Positions 56,827-57,134 of a DNA stretch of 57,134 bases are shown here, piece by piece. The stretch comes from Flammula alnicola. Taxonomy: Eukaryota; Basidiomycota; Agaricomycetes; Agaricales; Strophariaceae. Made by a program: the position numbers and the translations under genes. The notes under the pieces are model-generated. The model was not told the DNA's origin. It made no database searches and was given only the letters and a program-made list of their open reading frames with translations. The DNA lies in the NCBI GenBank assembly GCA_015499995.1, contig JADNRV010000306.1, forward strand, positions 1 through 57,134. The letters are read 5' to 3'. Each line of letters begins with the position of its first letter. Position 1 is the first letter of the stretch.

Positions 56827-57134
56827 ATGGTTTTCAAAGTTGCCGGTAAAGCCATTTCGTATGCAAATTAGTAGAACTTCCATTCATCAGTGTTACAGAT
56901 GTTTCCCTCGCCGCGTTCGGCCGCAAGGAGATCGAAATTGCAGAGGTAACGCTGCTGTTCCCTGATCATCCTCTGTTATGGTTCTCTGATCTTTTCCATG
57001 ATTTTAGAATGAGATGCCCGGTCTTGTGTACCTGAGGAAGAAGGTCAGGATTGGTCTCAGATCACATTGTCATCGATTTTACTGATCCTCTTTTCTGATA
57101 ACAGTATGGACCTTCGCAACCCCTCAAGGGTGCC
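56827..57134 (+). CDS. SAH1: S-adenosylhomocysteine hydrolase, 5' part (cut by window end)
   Basis: Four exons lie in the window: 56827-56845 (19 nt), 56899-56945, 57008-57043 (36 nt) and 57105-57134 running off the end; introns are 53, 62 and 61 nt. The product so far reads MVFKVADVSLAAFGRKEIEI, then AENEMPGLVYLRKKYGPSQP and LKGA. This is the highly conserved N-terminus of AdoHcy hydrolase, which splits S-adenosylhomocysteine into adenosine and homocysteine and so keeps methylation reactions going. The NAD-binding and catalytic parts lie beyond the window. Nothing suggests a defect. Confidence 0.92.

Overview
The window is nuclear DNA of a basidiomycete, almost certainly an Agaricomycete (mushroom-forming fungus). 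Genes are split by many 46-80 nt GT-AG introns, the protein families are typical of the Basidiomycota, and the transposable elements (a Plavaka-type DNA transposon with a DUF6532 gene, an APE-class LINE, LTR fragments) are those of Agaricomycetes.

Layout. Positions 1 to about 33,850 form a transposon-rich island. It holds the 3' end of an LTR retrotransposon (1-823). Next is a divergent pair of unrecognised multi-exon genes (1785-5794 minus, 5989-7040 plus), both broken by in-frame stop codons and one by a transposon. A mosaic of decayed gene pieces follows (7-14 kb), including an 0.87 kb inverted duplication, then a kinase-like fragment and a direct duplication of about 1.3 kb around a LINE endonuclease relic (16-22 kb). 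A complete Plavaka-type element with terminal inverted repeats and two divergent genes occupies 22,358-29,094, and 29.1-33.8 kb is more decayed sequence with small MITEs. Three copies of one non-autonomous hAT-like family (4281-5243, 14906-16056, 19459-20602) link the island. Each has 8-bp target-site duplications, arrays of short palindromic repeats near both ends and a tRNA-like block inside. Each sits inside what had been coding sequence, and the frame closes when the element is removed.

From 34,037 to the end the window is a compact conserved gene block: two basidiomycete proteins of unknown function; SIN1 (TORC2 subunit, ten exons, all in frame); a decayed telomerase reverse transcriptase (TERT) remnant; a CCCH/RRM/RBR-type E3 ubiquitin ligase; a KAR5/Tht1-like nuclear fusion protein; a glutathione S-transferase; a coiled-coil protein of unknown function; a small twin-CX9C protein (Som1-like); and the 5' end of S-adenosylhomocysteine hydrolase. 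Several neighbours share short divergent promoters. No tRNA, rRNA or CRISPR array was found.

The best candidates for something new are the hAT-like family with paired palindrome arrays and a tRNA-like core, the unrecognised divergent gene pair with a split Zn2Cys6-like motif, and the TERT remnant. Exon coordinates were worked out by hand from splice motifs and reading phase. Family names come from recognised motifs, not from a database search.
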